Source: JAVBLT01 sp031553315 (GTDB taxonomy: Bacteria; Verrucomicrobiota; Kiritimatiellia; RFP12; DVOR01). Taken from it: 56,151 bases of DNA. The stretch covers positions 1 to 56,151 of the forward strand of contig JAVBLT010000037.1 of the NCBI GenBank assembly GCA_031553315.1, written 5' to 3'. Below, piece by piece: positions 41,643 to 51,619 of the stretch. Every line of letters begins with the position of its first letter. Position 1 is the first letter of the stretch. Under the pieces are notes generated by a model, which was given only the letters and a program-made list of their open reading frames with translations, did no database searches and was not told where the DNA came from. A program made the translations under genes and the position numbers.

Positions 41643-42571
41643 ACACTCTCCTTGAAGCACGCGCCGGGCCGGTCGACGACCACACGGGGCACGGCCAACC
41701 CGCCCAGGCGGCGGCGCAGGGCGGCCTGAAGCCCGCGGGCGGCCTCGCGCGAAGTCCTGAAATGGGCAAGCCCGGAAACAGGGTCGCACAGGAAAACGTA
41801 ATACGGCCTGACCCGGATGCGCTCAAGCCCGGCGCAGAGCGCGACCAGGGTGTCGGGGTCGTCGTTGATGCCGCGCAAAAGCACCGTTTGATTCGACACG
41901 GGAATCCCCGCTTCGACCAGCAGCGCGCAGGCTTGGGTCGCTTCGGGGGTGAGTTCGCGCGGGTGGTTGAACTGGGTGTTGACCCACAGGCGTTTCGAGC
42001 GGCCGAGGGCGCGGGCGAGGGCGGGGGTGATGCGCATGGGCAGCACGGCGGGCATGCGGGTGCAGAGGCGGATGGCATCGAGCTGCGGCAAGGCGGAGAG
42101 CGCGTCGACCCACGCCAGGATTTCATCGTCGGGGCACATCAGGGGATCGCCGCCGGAGAGAAGCGCTTCGCGGATGGCGGGCGTTTGGCGGAGAAAGGCG
42201 AGCGCGGTTTCGAGGTCGGCGCGGCGGGCGGTCTCGAGCAGGTGTTTGCGGGTGCAATGGCGGCAATAGGTGGAACAGGCGGTTTGAACCATGATGAGCA
42301 GGCGGTCGGCAAAGCGCCGGGTGAGGCCGGGCGCCACGCAGGCCGAGGCGTGCTCGCAGAAGGGATCGGGCGAGGCGTCGGGCTCGGAATCGAGCTCGCG
42401 GGGGTCGGGCTGAATCTGGCGGAGAATGGGGTCGGCTGGGTTCGACCAGTCGGCAAGGGCGGCGTAATAGGGCGTGGCGAGCGCGGGGAAGCTCCGGGTC
42501 ACGGCGCTTTCCTCAGGTCGCCAGGCATGGGCAAGCTGCCAGCGCCAATCGCTCCACTCGGGGGGTCTCAT
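41639..42571 (-). CDS. KamA-family radical SAM protein, lysine 2,3-aminomutase-like (310 aa)
   Basis: A PLP- and SAM-dependent radical enzyme by family. The Fe-S cluster motif is CSTYCRHC (CxxxCxxC) at about residue 101, preceded by PGLTRRFADRLLIMVQTA and followed by TRKHL as in KamA. EALLSGGDPLMCPDDEI and the C-terminal VLLRGINDDPDTL are family landmarks. At 310 residues it is shorter than KamA (about 420) and nearer to EpmB (about 340), which modifies elongation factor P. No efp or epmA gene is in the window, so the substrate (free lysine, glutamate or EF-P) stays open. The ATG overlaps the upstream stop (ATGA). It sits between an NYN-domain gene and a flippase-like gene. Confidence 0.82.
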   Translation of the reverse strand: MRPPEWSDWRWQLAHAWRPEESAVTRSFPALATPYYAALADWSNPADPILRQIQPDPRELDSEPDASPDPFCEHASACVAPGLTRRFADRLLIMVQTACSTYCRHCTRKHLLETARRADLETALAFLRQTPAIREALLSGGDPLMCPDDEILAWVDALSALPQLDAIRLCTRMPAVLPMRITPALARALGRSKRLWVNTQFNHPRELTPEATQACALLVEAGIPVSNQTVLLRGINDDPDTLVALCAGLERIRVRPYYVFLCDPVSGLAHFRTSREAARGLQAALRRRLGGLAVPRVVVDRPGACFKESV

Positions 42572-44331
42572 GGGCGCCCGCCTTGCAGAAACGCGGCGAA
42601 GTGATGCACGGAAACGGTTTCGGCGCCGAGGCGGCGGGCGGAACCGCACAGGGCATTGTCGTTGCTCACGAGCCAAACGGGCACGGGATCGTCTTTCATC
42701 TGTTCGGAGAAAAAGCGGATCTGGTCGATAAGCACGCCGTCGGCGCGGTGTTCGCCCTGGCCGCCGGAGTAAGACACCCGGACGTTGCCCGAGGGGGAAA
42801 GGTCGGAGCGGGTGCCGCCATCGAAAACGATCCAGGCGCGGGCGGCGGGGATATCGGCGAAAAGGGTCACGATATCGCGCACGAGCTTGTCGCGCTTGTC
42901 GCCTTCGAGCATGGCCTTTCCGCGCTGGGGAGAGTAGCGGCCCGGGAGGGCGAAGAGCATGTTGTGGCCGTCGATCAGCAAAATGAGGCGGCCCTGGCCG
43001 CGAATGGCTTTGGCGAGGGAGGGATAGCGGGCGTCGAGCGCATCGTCGGGAGCGGCGTCTTTATCCTCCACGGAGGTGGAGAAGGCGAGGGTGGCGGTGC
43101 GGCGGCGGAGCGCTTCATTGATCGCGAGCCGTTCACCTTCCGCAATCAGGCGGCCTTCGACCAGCCGGGCGACCGCGCCGCGCAGGGCGGCGAGCTGATC
43201 TTCTCCGGCGGAGGCGACCACGGGCAAAAGCTGTTCAACCAACGGCGAGGGCGCCGCACCGGAATCGGAGGCAAGCACTGCGGCCAGGCGCAGCGATTCC
43301 GCAGCCAGCTCGGCACGGATGCGCCCCAGCTCCGGCAAGGGCACAAGCGCCTGCGCGGCCACGGCATCGACCTTCGCAAGGGCGGCGTGAACCGCCTCCC
43401 GCCGCTGAATCAGAAGCAGGCGGTTGCCGCTGGCGCGGTCAAGGGAGGCCTGGGCGGCAAGCGCTTTGTCGGCACGGGTGAGGATGTCGTCGCCGGAGAG
43501 CATGGCGGCGGCTTTTTCAATGGCGATTTGCGGCGCGAGCCAACCGTTGAACGCGCGGCTGAGGCTGAGCTCCACATCGGCGGCGGCACGCAGCTTGCGC
43601 TGGTTTTCCTCGCGCTGGAGCGCGGCCTGGGTTTCGGCGAATTCGCGTTTGACCGCCTGAAGCGCGGCGGCGGTTTGATCCAGCTCGGTTTTAAGGCGGG
43701 CGGCGGTTTCTGCGGCGCTTTCAAGCTGCTGTTTGAAACGGTTTGCCCTGTCTTCGGAGCCTTGAAGGCGGCGGAGATCGGCGCGCAAAGCGGTGAGCTG
43801 GCCGCGCAGGGTCTGCACGTCGGTCTTCTGCGCGGCCTGCGGAGAGGAACCTTCCGCAGCGACGCCGATGTAAGGGGCAAAACCCTCGAAAGCCTCGCGC
43901 AGAAGCGCCACGGCTTCATCCATCGGGAGCGCGGGGTCGGGAGCGCCGGCGGCTTCGGCGGCATAGGCGCGGAGGGGTTCGCGGTCATCGAGCGAAAGGT
44001 AAAAGAGAAAGCGCCCCCGGCCAAACAGCGCGGAAAGCGGTTCGGCGAGCTGTATCACGCGCTGTTCATCGAGGTGGCGCAGAAAGGTGTGCACCGGCGT
44101 GTAACGGGCGAGCAGCCGGCGCAGCTCCGGCGGAAGCGGCGGGAGGGAGGCCGCGGCATGGCGCTTGAGGAGCACGTCGCGGATGGCGGCGGGCTTGCCG
44201 GCGCGAAAACCGCCGCGACTGAAAGACGAATCGGTTTTGGCCAGCCCGATGACCGCATCATCGGGCAACGCCGCGAGCGTTTCGCGGCGAGCCTGAAGCA
44301 AAGCCTCCGAAATGGAAGGGGAATCGTTCAT
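42568..44331 (-). CDS. Coiled-coil protein with C-terminal NYN (PIN-like) nuclease domain (587 aa)
   Basis: The last 160 residues form a YacP/Rae1-like NYN domain: LILLIDGHNMLF (first metal Asp), AWIVFDGG, RADGVLIDQI and WLVSNDNALCGSARRLGAETVSV, so an RNase is likely. The first 430 residues match no family I recognise: a helical N-terminal part, then a coiled coil at about 175-250 (QTLRGQLTALRADLRRLQG, ETAARLKTELDQTAAALQ) and another helical block. Standalone NYN proteins are about 170 aa, so this architecture is unusual. ATG 44331 is preferred to a TTG at 44349. It heads an overlapping operon with the KamA-like gene, the flippase and mnmE. Confidence 0.75.
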   Translation of the reverse strand: MNDSPSISEALLQARRETLAALPDDAVIGLAKTDSSFSRGGFRAGKPAAIRDVLLKRHAAASLPPLPPELRRLLARYTPVHTFLRHLDEQRVIQLAEPLSALFGRGRFLFYLSLDDREPLRAYAAEAAGAPDPALPMDEAVALLREAFEGFAPYIGVAAEGSSPQAAQKTDVQTLRGQLTALRADLRRLQGSEDRANRFKQQLESAAETAARLKTELDQTAAALQAVKREFAETQAALQREENQRKLRAAADVELSLSRAFNGWLAPQIAIEKAAAMLSGDDILTRADKALAAQASLDRASGNRLLLIQRREAVHAALAKVDAVAAQALVPLPELGRIRAELAAESLRLAAVLASDSGAAPSPLVEQLLPVVASAGEDQLAALRGAVARLVEGRLIAEGERLAINEALRRRTATLAFSTSVEDKDAAPDDALDARYPSLAKAIRGQGRLILLIDGHNMLFALPGRYSPQRGKAMLEGDKRDKLVRDIVTLFADIPAARAWIVFDGGTRSDLSPSGNVRVSYSGGQGEHRADGVLIDQIRFFSEQMKDDPVPVWLVSNDNALCGSARRLGAETVSVHHFAAFLQGGRP

Positions 44332-44346
44332 TCGCCTCGTGATTGG

Positions 44347-44375
44347 CAAAAGCGACCCGGCGGAACCGGATCGCT
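44347..44375 (-). terminator. Possible terminator between secA and the NYN-domain operon
   Basis: On the minus strand AGCGATCCGG pairs with CCGGGTCGCT (one G-U pair) around a 5-base loop and is followed by a short T run (44350-44348). It begins 10 bases after the secA stop. Confidence 0.5.
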
Positions 44376-44385
44376 TCGCAACCTG

Positions 44386-47300
44386 TTAAAGCGAAGCGCC
44401 GCAGCACTTCTTGTATTTTTTACCGCTGCCGCAGGGGCAGGGATCGTTGCGCCCGGCTTCGGATGAATCGGTGTTGCCGGGATGCGGTTTCACGGCATAG
44501 CCCCCCTGCCCCATCGCGCTGAGAATCTCTTCAAGCGAAGGCGTGCTTTCCCGAGGCGCCGGTTCCGGATCAACGGGCTTTACGGCTTTGGGCCTGTTCG
44601 CGCTCACCGTGAAGGTGCCGAAGGGGTTGGCCGGCGCTTTGGCGCGCGCGGGCTCTTCGGGGTCGGGGTGCAGTTCCTGAACGGCCTGCGGGTTGAGGCG
44701 GTTCATCATGCGCAGGTAGTTTTCCATGTTGGCGGTGGCGCGGAAGGCCATGTGGGCGACGTCGCTCTTGATGTTGCCCATGAGCTCCTCAAACATGGTG
44801 AAGGCTTCGCGCTTGTATTCGATGAGCGGATCGCGCTGACCGTAGCCGCGCAGGCCGACGCTCCGGCGCAGGTCGTCCATCGCGCGCAGGTAATCCTGCC
44901 ACTGACGGTCGATGCAGGAGAGAAACACCTGGCGCTCCAGCATGGGCAGCGCCTCTTGGGGCTCGGCGGCGCATTTGTCTTCATAGGCTTTTTCAATGCG
45001 TTTGAAGAGAAGCTCGGCGGCTTCCGCGGGCTTGCCCTTGAATTCGGCAAGCTCTTCTTCGGACACGGCCACGGGAAGATTGGTCTGCACCCATTCGCGG
45101 AGGGCTTTGATATCGGAATCCTTCACGCTGGCGAGCAGGCTTTCGCACTGCGACATGACCATATCGTTGAGCACATCGAGGATGCGTTCGTGGGCGGCGG
45201 CCTTCATCAGCACATCCTGGCGGAGGTCGTAGATGATGGAGCGCTGCTTGTTCATCACGTCGTCATACTGCAAGGTGCGCTTGCGGATGGAGAAGTTCTG
45301 CTGCTCCACGCGGCGCTGGGCGGTCTCCACGGTGCGGTTGAGCCAGCGGTGCTCGATGGCTTCATCCTCCTTCAGGCCGAGGCGGGTCATCATCCCCGCG
45401 AGGCGGTCGGAACCGAAGAGGCGCATGAGGTTGTCTTCGAGCGAAATGTAGAAGCGGGAAGAGCCCGGATCGCCCTGGCGCGAGCAGCGGCCGCGAAGCT
45501 GGCGGTCGATGCGGCGCGATTCATGGCGCTCGGAGGCAATCACGTGAAGGCCGCAGGGGCGCTCCTGAAGGAGCTTGCGCAGGGTGTGCTTTTCACCTTT
45601 GGGCACATCGTCGAGCGTGATGGCCGATTTGACCATCTCTTCCGGCATCCAGACCACGCCGGAACCGAGCTTGATGTCGGTCCCGCGGCCGGCCATGTTG
45701 GTGGCGATGGTGACCATGCCTGCCTGACCGGCTTTCGCCACAATTTCGGCTTCGCTGGCGTGATTCTTGGCGTTGAGCACGTTGTGGGGAATCCCGCTCA
45801 TGCGCAACATGCGGCTGAGGATTTCGGAGGTATCGACCGTGACCGTGCCCAGCAGCACGGGCTGACCGCGATCACGGCATTCCTGCACTTCCTTGATCAC
45901 GGCGCGGTACTTCTCGCGCTGAGTCTTGTAAATCAGGTCGTTGCCGTCGACGCGCCGCACGGGGCGGTTGGTCGGAATGGAGACCACATCGAGCCGGTAA
46001 ATCTCGTGAAACTCGGAGGCTTCGGTTTCGGCGGTGCCGGTCATGCCCGCAAGCTTCGTGTAGAGGCGGAAGTAGTTCTGAATGGTGATGGTCGCGAGAG
46101 TCTGGGTTTCGCGCTCGACCTCCACGTCTTCCTTCGCTTCGACGGCCTGGTGCAGGCCATCCGACCAGCGGCGGCCGGGAAGCACGCGACCGGTGAATTC
46201 GTCGACAATCATCACGCGGTTTTCCTGAACCACGTAGTCCACGTCTTTCTCATACAGCGAATAGGCCCGCAGAAGCTGGTCGACGGTGTGGACGCGCTCG
46301 CTGCGCACGGCGAAATCCTCCTGGATCTGCTGGCGCCTGCGGGCGCGATCCTCTTCGGTGAGCGAAGCGTCGCCATCGAGCAGCGCCATCTGACCGGCGA
46401 GGTCGGGCATCACATACATTTCAGGATCTTCGGGCGAAATCGTTTTACAGCCGGCATCGGTCAGCGCCACTTCGCGGTTCTTTTCATTGATCGTGAAAAG
46501 CAGCTCCTCCTTCAATGCACGGGCTTCTTTTTTGCGCATATCGGTGAGCATCATGTTTTCGACCTGCTCGTGAAGCTTGCGGGTGGCGGGTTCTTCGAGC
46601 ATGTGAAGGAACTGCTTGTTCTTGGGCATGCCGTGATAAACCTGGAAAATACGCCGCATGGCGGCATCGGTGTCGCCCTCGGCGAGGAGCTTCCTGGCGT
46701 CGGCGAAAAAGCGGTTGCAGATTTCGGTCTGGGCGCGGACGAGCTTCTCAACGCGGGGCTTGTTGATGGCGTACTGCGCGGAGGAACTGTGCTGGGCGGG
46801 ACCGGAAATGATAAGCGGCGTGCGGGCTTCGTCGATGAGAATCGAGTCGACCTCGTCGACAATGGCGAAGGCGTGGCCGCGCTGCACGACCTGGGCGGGG
46901 TCGGTGGCCATGCCGTTGTCGCGCAGATAGTCGAAACCGAATTCGCTGTTGGTGCCGTAGGTGATATCGCAGGCATACTGCCGGCGGCGCTCGTCGGGCG
47001 GCATGGAGTTTTGAATGCAGCCCACGCTCATGCCGAGATACGTGAGCAGGTGACCCATCCACTGCGCGTCGCGGCGGGCGAGATAATCGTTGACCGTGAC
47101 GAGGTGAGCGCCGTTTCCGGCAAGCGCATTGAGGTAAAGCGGGAAGGTCGCCACAAGGGTTTTGCCTTCACCCGTCTGCATTTCGGCGATTTTGCCCTGA
47201 TGCAGCACAATGCCGCCGATGAGCTGCACATCGAAGGGGAGCATGTTCCATTCCAGCTCGTGACCGCACACTTCCCTGCGGGTGCCCAGGAGGCGGCGGC

Positions 47301-47517
47301 AGGCGTTTTTAACGGCCGCATAGGCTTCGCACATCAGATCGTCAAGCGTTTCCTTGCCTTGGAGGCGGTTGCGGAATTCCTGAGTCTTGGCTTTAAACTC
47401 ATCCTCAGTCAAAGCCTGATACTGCGCTTCAATGGCATTGATTTTATTGACCAGAGGCATCAGTTTTTTGATGTCGCGCTGGTTTTTGGTACCGAAAATC
47501 ATCTGGATAACATTCAT
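44386..47517 (-). CDS. secA: Protein translocase ATPase SecA (1043 aa)
   Basis: The motor that drives preproteins through SecYEG. Walker A is MQTGEGKTL, then VTVNDYLARRD, Walker B VDEVDSILIDEARTPLIISG and TNMAGRGTDIKLG. The C-terminal zinc-binding SEC-C motif is CPCGSGKKYKKCC. At 1043 residues it is longer than E. coli SecA (901), with extra sequence in the preprotein cross-linking region, as in Bacteroidetes and PVC members. The ATG at 47517 gives the usual MNVIQMIFGTKNQRDIKK start, with GGAAGGAAG upstream; an in-frame extension to 47640 is not credible. The upstream minus strand has a TATACT-like -10 near 47555. Divergent from parE. Confidence 0.96.
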   Translation of the reverse strand: MNVIQMIFGTKNQRDIKKLMPLVNKINAIEAQYQALTEDEFKAKTQEFRNRLQGKETLDDLMCEAYAAVKNACRRLLGTRREVCGHELEWNMLPFDVQLIGGIVLHQGKIAEMQTGEGKTLVATFPLYLNALAGNGAHLVTVNDYLARRDAQWMGHLLTYLGMSVGCIQNSMPPDERRRQYACDITYGTNSEFGFDYLRDNGMATDPAQVVQRGHAFAIVDEVDSILIDEARTPLIISGPAQHSSSAQYAINKPRVEKLVRAQTEICNRFFADARKLLAEGDTDAAMRRIFQVYHGMPKNKQFLHMLEEPATRKLHEQVENMMLTDMRKKEARALKEELLFTINEKNREVALTDAGCKTISPEDPEMYVMPDLAGQMALLDGDASLTEEDRARRRQQIQEDFAVRSERVHTVDQLLRAYSLYEKDVDYVVQENRVMIVDEFTGRVLPGRRWSDGLHQAVEAKEDVEVERETQTLATITIQNYFRLYTKLAGMTGTAETEASEFHEIYRLDVVSIPTNRPVRRVDGNDLIYKTQREKYRAVIKEVQECRDRGQPVLLGTVTVDTSEILSRMLRMSGIPHNVLNAKNHASEAEIVAKAGQAGMVTIATNMAGRGTDIKLGSGVVWMPEEMVKSAITLDDVPKGEKHTLRKLLQERPCGLHVIASERHESRRIDRQLRGRCSRQGDPGSSRFYISLEDNLMRLFGSDRLAGMMTRLGLKEDEAIEHRWLNRTVETAQRRVEQQNFSIRKRTLQYDDVMNKQRSIIYDLRQDVLMKAAAHERILDVLNDMVMSQCESLLASVKDSDIKALREWVQTNLPVAVSEEELAEFKGKPAEAAELLFKRIEKAYEDKCAAEPQEALPMLERQVFLSCIDRQWQDYLRAMDDLRRSVGLRGYGQRDPLIEYKREAFTMFEELMGNIKSDVAHMAFRATANMENYLRMMNRLNPQAVQELHPDPEEPARAKAPANPFGTFTVSANRPKAVKPVDPEPAPRESTPSLEEILSAMGQGGYAVKPHPGNTDSSEAGRNDPCPCGSGKKYKKCCGASL

Positions 47518-47689
47518 CTGCGTTGGCTTCCTTCCGGGAACTGAAAGATAACAGTATATACAAAATCCGAAAAAGCCTCCAGCTAAAAAACCGCAAGCCC
47601 CCCAATCCGCGATTTGCAGTAAAAGAATCGTTAGACGCAAAAACCCTTTTTTGATATGGTATGTGGGTTCTCAAAAAGGAAGCCGCGCC

Positions 47690-49507
47690 ATGGTAGACAT
47701 GATTTACGATGAAGACAAAATCAAAACCCTCGATCCCATCGAACACATCCGCCAGCGCACCGGCATGTACATCGGCCGAAAAGGCGACGGCACACAGTAT
47801 GAAGACGGCATCTACGTGCTCCTCAAAGAGGTCCTCGACAATGCCATCGACGAATTCGTCATGGGCTACGGCAAGCGCTGCGCCATCACCCTCGATTACG
47901 CCACCGGCGAAGTGAGCATCCGCGACTACGGCCGAGGCATCCCCCTCGGAAAAGTCGTCGACTGCGTCTCCAAAATCAACACCGGCGGAAAATACAACGA
48001 CGATGTGTTCCAGTATTCCGTCGGCCTCAACGGCGTCGGCACCAAAGCCGTCAACGCACTTTCCTCCGCCTTCTACGTCCGCTCCCACCGCGACGGCCGT
48101 TTCTGCGACGCTTCCTTCGCCTGCGGCAAACTCCTCGAAACCACCGAAGGCGAAACCCGCGAGCGCAACGGCACCCTCGTGCGCTTCACTCCCGACCCCG
48201 CCATCTTCCCCCGCTACACCTACCGCCCCGAACACGTCCGCCGCCGCATCCGCATGTACGCCTATCTCAACGCCGGCCTCACCATCGACTTCAACGGCGA
48301 GAAAATCCTCTCCGAAAGCGGCCTCCTCGACCTCATCAACGACGAATCCAACCTCGACCAGCTCTACGAACCCTTCCACTACCGCACCAAAATGCTCGAG
48401 CTCGCCTTCACCCACAACAACCACTACGGTGAAGACTACTATTCCTTCGTCAACGGTCAATACACCAACGACGGCGGCACCCACCTCTCCGCCTTCAAGG
48501 AAGGCCTCCTCAAAGGCATCAACGAATTCGCCAAGAAGCGTTTCGACGGCGACGACGTGCGCGACGGCATCATCGGCGCCATCGCCATCCGCCTCAAGGA
48601 ACCCGTCTTCGAATCCCAGACCAAAAATAAACTCGGCAACGCCGAAATCCGCTCCGAGCTCGTGGCCGACGTTAAAAAAGCCGTCGAAGAATGCCTCCAC
48701 CGCGACCCCGTCCGCGCACAGAAGCTCATCTATAAAATCGAAGAAACAGCCAAAATCCGCGCCGAGCTCAGTTCCGTCAAAAAACTCGTCCGCGACCGCG
48801 CCAAAGCCGTCACCGTCCGCGTGCCCCAGCTCAAAGACTGCAAAAAACACCTCGACAAACGCAAAGGCACCGGCGAAGGCACCATGATCTTTCTCACCGA
48901 AGGCAACTCCGCCGGCGGCACCATCACCGCCTGCCGCGACGTGACCACCCAGGCCGTCTTCACGCTCCGCGGAAAATCACTCAACGTCTGCGACGCCAAG
49001 CGCGACGCCATCTACAAAAACGTCGAGTTCTACAACCTCATGCAGACCCTCGGCATTGAAAACGCCCCCGACGACCTCCGCTACGATAAAGTCATCCTCG
49101 CCACCGACGCCGATGTCGACGGCCTTCACATCCGCAACCTCCTCATCACCTTCTTCCTGCGCTTCTTCGACCACGTGATCAAAGAAGGTCATCTTTATAT
49201 TTTAGAGACCCCCCTCTTCCGCGTGCGCAACAAAACGAAAACCTACTATTGCTACACCGAAAAAGAACGCCTCGACGCCCTCCTCGCCTGCGGAAAAGGC
49301 GCCGAAATGACCCGTTTCAAAGGCCTCGGCGAAATCGACGCCAAAGAATTCAAACACTTCATCGGCGACGACATCCGCCTCACCCCCGTCAACGTCCACG
49401 AAGATGTCTACGTCCAGGAAACCCTCCGCTTCTTCATGGGCAACAACACTCCCGAGCGCCGCCAATACATCCTCGACTATCTCGAGGTTGACAATACGGA
49501 TGTGTAG
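47690..49507 (+). CDS. parE: DNA topoisomerase IV subunit B-like, ParE type (605 aa)
   Basis: The ATPase subunit of a type IIA topoisomerase. The GHKL ATPase domain has EVLDNAIDEF, IRDYGRGIPLG and GLNGVGTKAVNALS. The transducer is followed by the TOPRIM domain: EGNSAGG (usually EGDSAxG; Asp is Asn here), ATDADVDGLHIR and TRFKGLGEID. The sequence around FRVRNKTKTYYCY and the short length resemble Bacteroidetes-type ParE more than GyrB. AAGGAAG supports the ATG at 47690. No parC/gyrA follows; a terminator and convergent trpB come next. Confidence 0.9.
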   Translation: MVDMIYDEDKIKTLDPIEHIRQRTGMYIGRKGDGTQYEDGIYVLLKEVLDNAIDEFVMGYGKRCAITLDYATGEVSIRDYGRGIPLGKVVDCVSKINTGGKYNDDVFQYSVGLNGVGTKAVNALSSAFYVRSHRDGRFCDASFACGKLLETTEGETRERNGTLVRFTPDPAIFPRYTYRPEHVRRRIRMYAYLNAGLTIDFNGEKILSESGLLDLINDESNLDQLYEPFHYRTKMLELAFTHNNHYGEDYYSFVNGQYTNDGGTHLSAFKEGLLKGINEFAKKRFDGDDVRDGIIGAIAIRLKEPVFESQTKNKLGNAEIRSELVADVKKAVEECLHRDPVRAQKLIYKIEETAKIRAELSSVKKLVRDRAKAVTVRVPQLKDCKKHLDKRKGTGEGTMIFLTEGNSAGGTITACRDVTTQAVFTLRGKSLNVCDAKRDAIYKNVEFYNLMQTLGIENAPDDLRYDKVILATDADVDGLHIRNLLITFFLRFFDHVIKEGHLYILETPLFRVRNKTKTYYCYTEKERLDALLACGKGAEMTRFKGLGEIDAKEFKHFIGDDIRLTPVNVHEDVYVQETLRFFMGNNTPERRQYILDYLEVDNTDV

Positions 49508-49520
49508 CAAAAAAATCAAC

Positions 49521-49560
49521 AAAGGGCGCATTTCTCAAGGAAATGCGCCCTTTTTATTTT
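49521..49560. terminator. Terminator after parE
   Basis: A 14-bp perfect stem, AAAGGGCGCATTTC with GAAATGCGCCCTTT, around a 5-base loop, is followed by a T-rich run. It can also serve the convergent trpB. Confidence 0.85.
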
Positions 49561-49591
49561 CACGCCTTCTCTGGCGCGTGCGTTTCTTCGG

Positions 49592-50809
49592 TTAAGCCCT
49601 GAGGAGATCGTCTCCGGTGCCGTAGTTTTCGTAGACGTAGTCGATGTCTTTATCGCCGCGGCCGCTGAGGTTCACGAGGATGGAGCTGCGGGGGTGTTCT
49701 TTGGCGTAACGCAGGGCGAAGGCCACGGCGTGGGAGCTTTCAATGGCGGGGATGATGCCTTCGAGGCGGCTGAGGCGGAAGAAGGCGGTGATGGCTTCCG
49801 TGTCGCCGGCGGTGACGTAGCGCACGCGGCCGCTGTCGCGCCACATGCAGTGCTCGGGTCCCACGCCGGGGTAGTCGAGGCCGCTGGCGACGGAGTGGAC
49901 GGGGGCGGGGCTGCCGTCGGGGTTCTGGAGCACATAGCACTTGAAGCCGTGGATCATGCCGGGGGCGCCGTAGGTCATGGTGGCGGCGTGCTGGCCGAGG
50001 GTGGTGCCTTTACCGAGGGGCTCCACGCCGTAGAGCTCGGTGTCCACGTCCTCAAGAAAACCGGAGAGCATGCCGGCGGCGTTGCTGCCGCCGCCGACGC
50101 AGGCCGCCACGGCATCGGGCATTTCGCCGGTCATTTCAAGGAACTGCTCGCGGGCTTCGAGGCCGACGATGCGCTGGAAATCGCGCACCATCATGGGGAA
50201 GGGATGGGGACCGACCACGGAACCGATGCAGTAGATGGTGGTCTCGGGATCCTGGAGGTAGGCTTCGAAGGCGGAGTCGACGGCTTCTTTGAGCGTTTTA
50301 AGGCCGTGGGTCACGGGGATGACGCGGGCGCCCATCATTTTCATGCGCAGGACGTTGGGGTGCTGCTTGGCGATGTCGACCTCGCCCATGTAGATGTCGC
50401 ACGCGAGGCCGAAGTGGGCGGCGGCGGTGGCGAGGGCCACGCCGTGCTGGCCGGCGCCGGTTTCGGCGATGAGCTTTTTCTTGCCCATGTATTTGGCGAG
50501 GAGGGCCTCGCCCATGCAGTGGTTGAGCTTGTGGGCGCCGGAGTGGTTGAGGTCTTCGCGCTTGAGGTAGATGCGGCCGCCGGCGTAGTTGGAGAGGTTG
50601 TTGCAGTAATAGGTAGGGGTTGGGCGGCCCTGGAAGTGCTTGCGGATCTGGCGGAGCTCGGAGATGAAGGCGTGAGATTTGCTGATGCTGTAGTAGGCAT
50701 CGGTGATCTTTTCCATTTCGGCCTTGAGCACATCGGGCACGAAGGCGCCGCCGTATTCGCCGAAAAAGCCTTGGGGATTGGGGTTTTCCTTGAAATAATC
50801 GTTGGACAT
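49592..50809 (-). CDS. trpB: Tryptophan synthase beta chain (405 aa)
   Basis: A PLP enzyme that joins indole and serine to make tryptophan. It starts FFGEYGGAFVPDVL, has the PLP lysine K94 in HSGAHKLNH (usual HTGSHKIN), ETGAGQHG, the glycine loop GGGSNAAG and the C-terminal LSGRGDKD. Length is that of TrpB1, the form that partners TrpA. No trpA or other trp gene is present. AGGAG lies just before the ATG. It is the last gene of a minus cluster after parA, with a 15-base gap. Confidence 0.95.
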   Translation of the reverse strand: MSNDYFKENPNPQGFFGEYGGAFVPDVLKAEMEKITDAYYSISKSHAFISELRQIRKHFQGRPTPTYYCNNLSNYAGGRIYLKREDLNHSGAHKLNHCMGEALLAKYMGKKKLIAETGAGQHGVALATAAAHFGLACDIYMGEVDIAKQHPNVLRMKMMGARVIPVTHGLKTLKEAVDSAFEAYLQDPETTIYCIGSVVGPHPFPMMVRDFQRIVGLEAREQFLEMTGEMPDAVAACVGGGSNAAGMLSGFLEDVDTELYGVEPLGKGTTLGQHAATMTYGAPGMIHGFKCYVLQNPDGSPAPVHSVASGLDYPGVGPEHCMWRDSGRVRYVTAGDTEAITAFFRLSRLEGIIPAIESSHAVAFALRYAKEHPRSSILVNLSGRGDKDIDYVYENYGTGDDLLRA

Positions 50810-50824
50810 GGTGACAAACTCCTG

Positions 50825-51610
<786 letters not shown>

Positions 51611-51619
51611 GGGGGGCCT

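Noticed and set aside
44482..47544. A 1020-residue open frame opposite secA, and similar long frames opposite feoB, leuC-leuD, trpB-parA, sialidase and GH97
   Set aside because: C-rich third positions remove stop codons from the antisense frame. The translations are compositionally odd and carry no domain signature.
47518..47640. N-terminal membrane extension of SecA from an upstream ATG
   Set aside because: SecA is cytosolic/peripheral and starts at MNVIQMIFG with a ribosome site; the extension overlaps the divergent promoter region.
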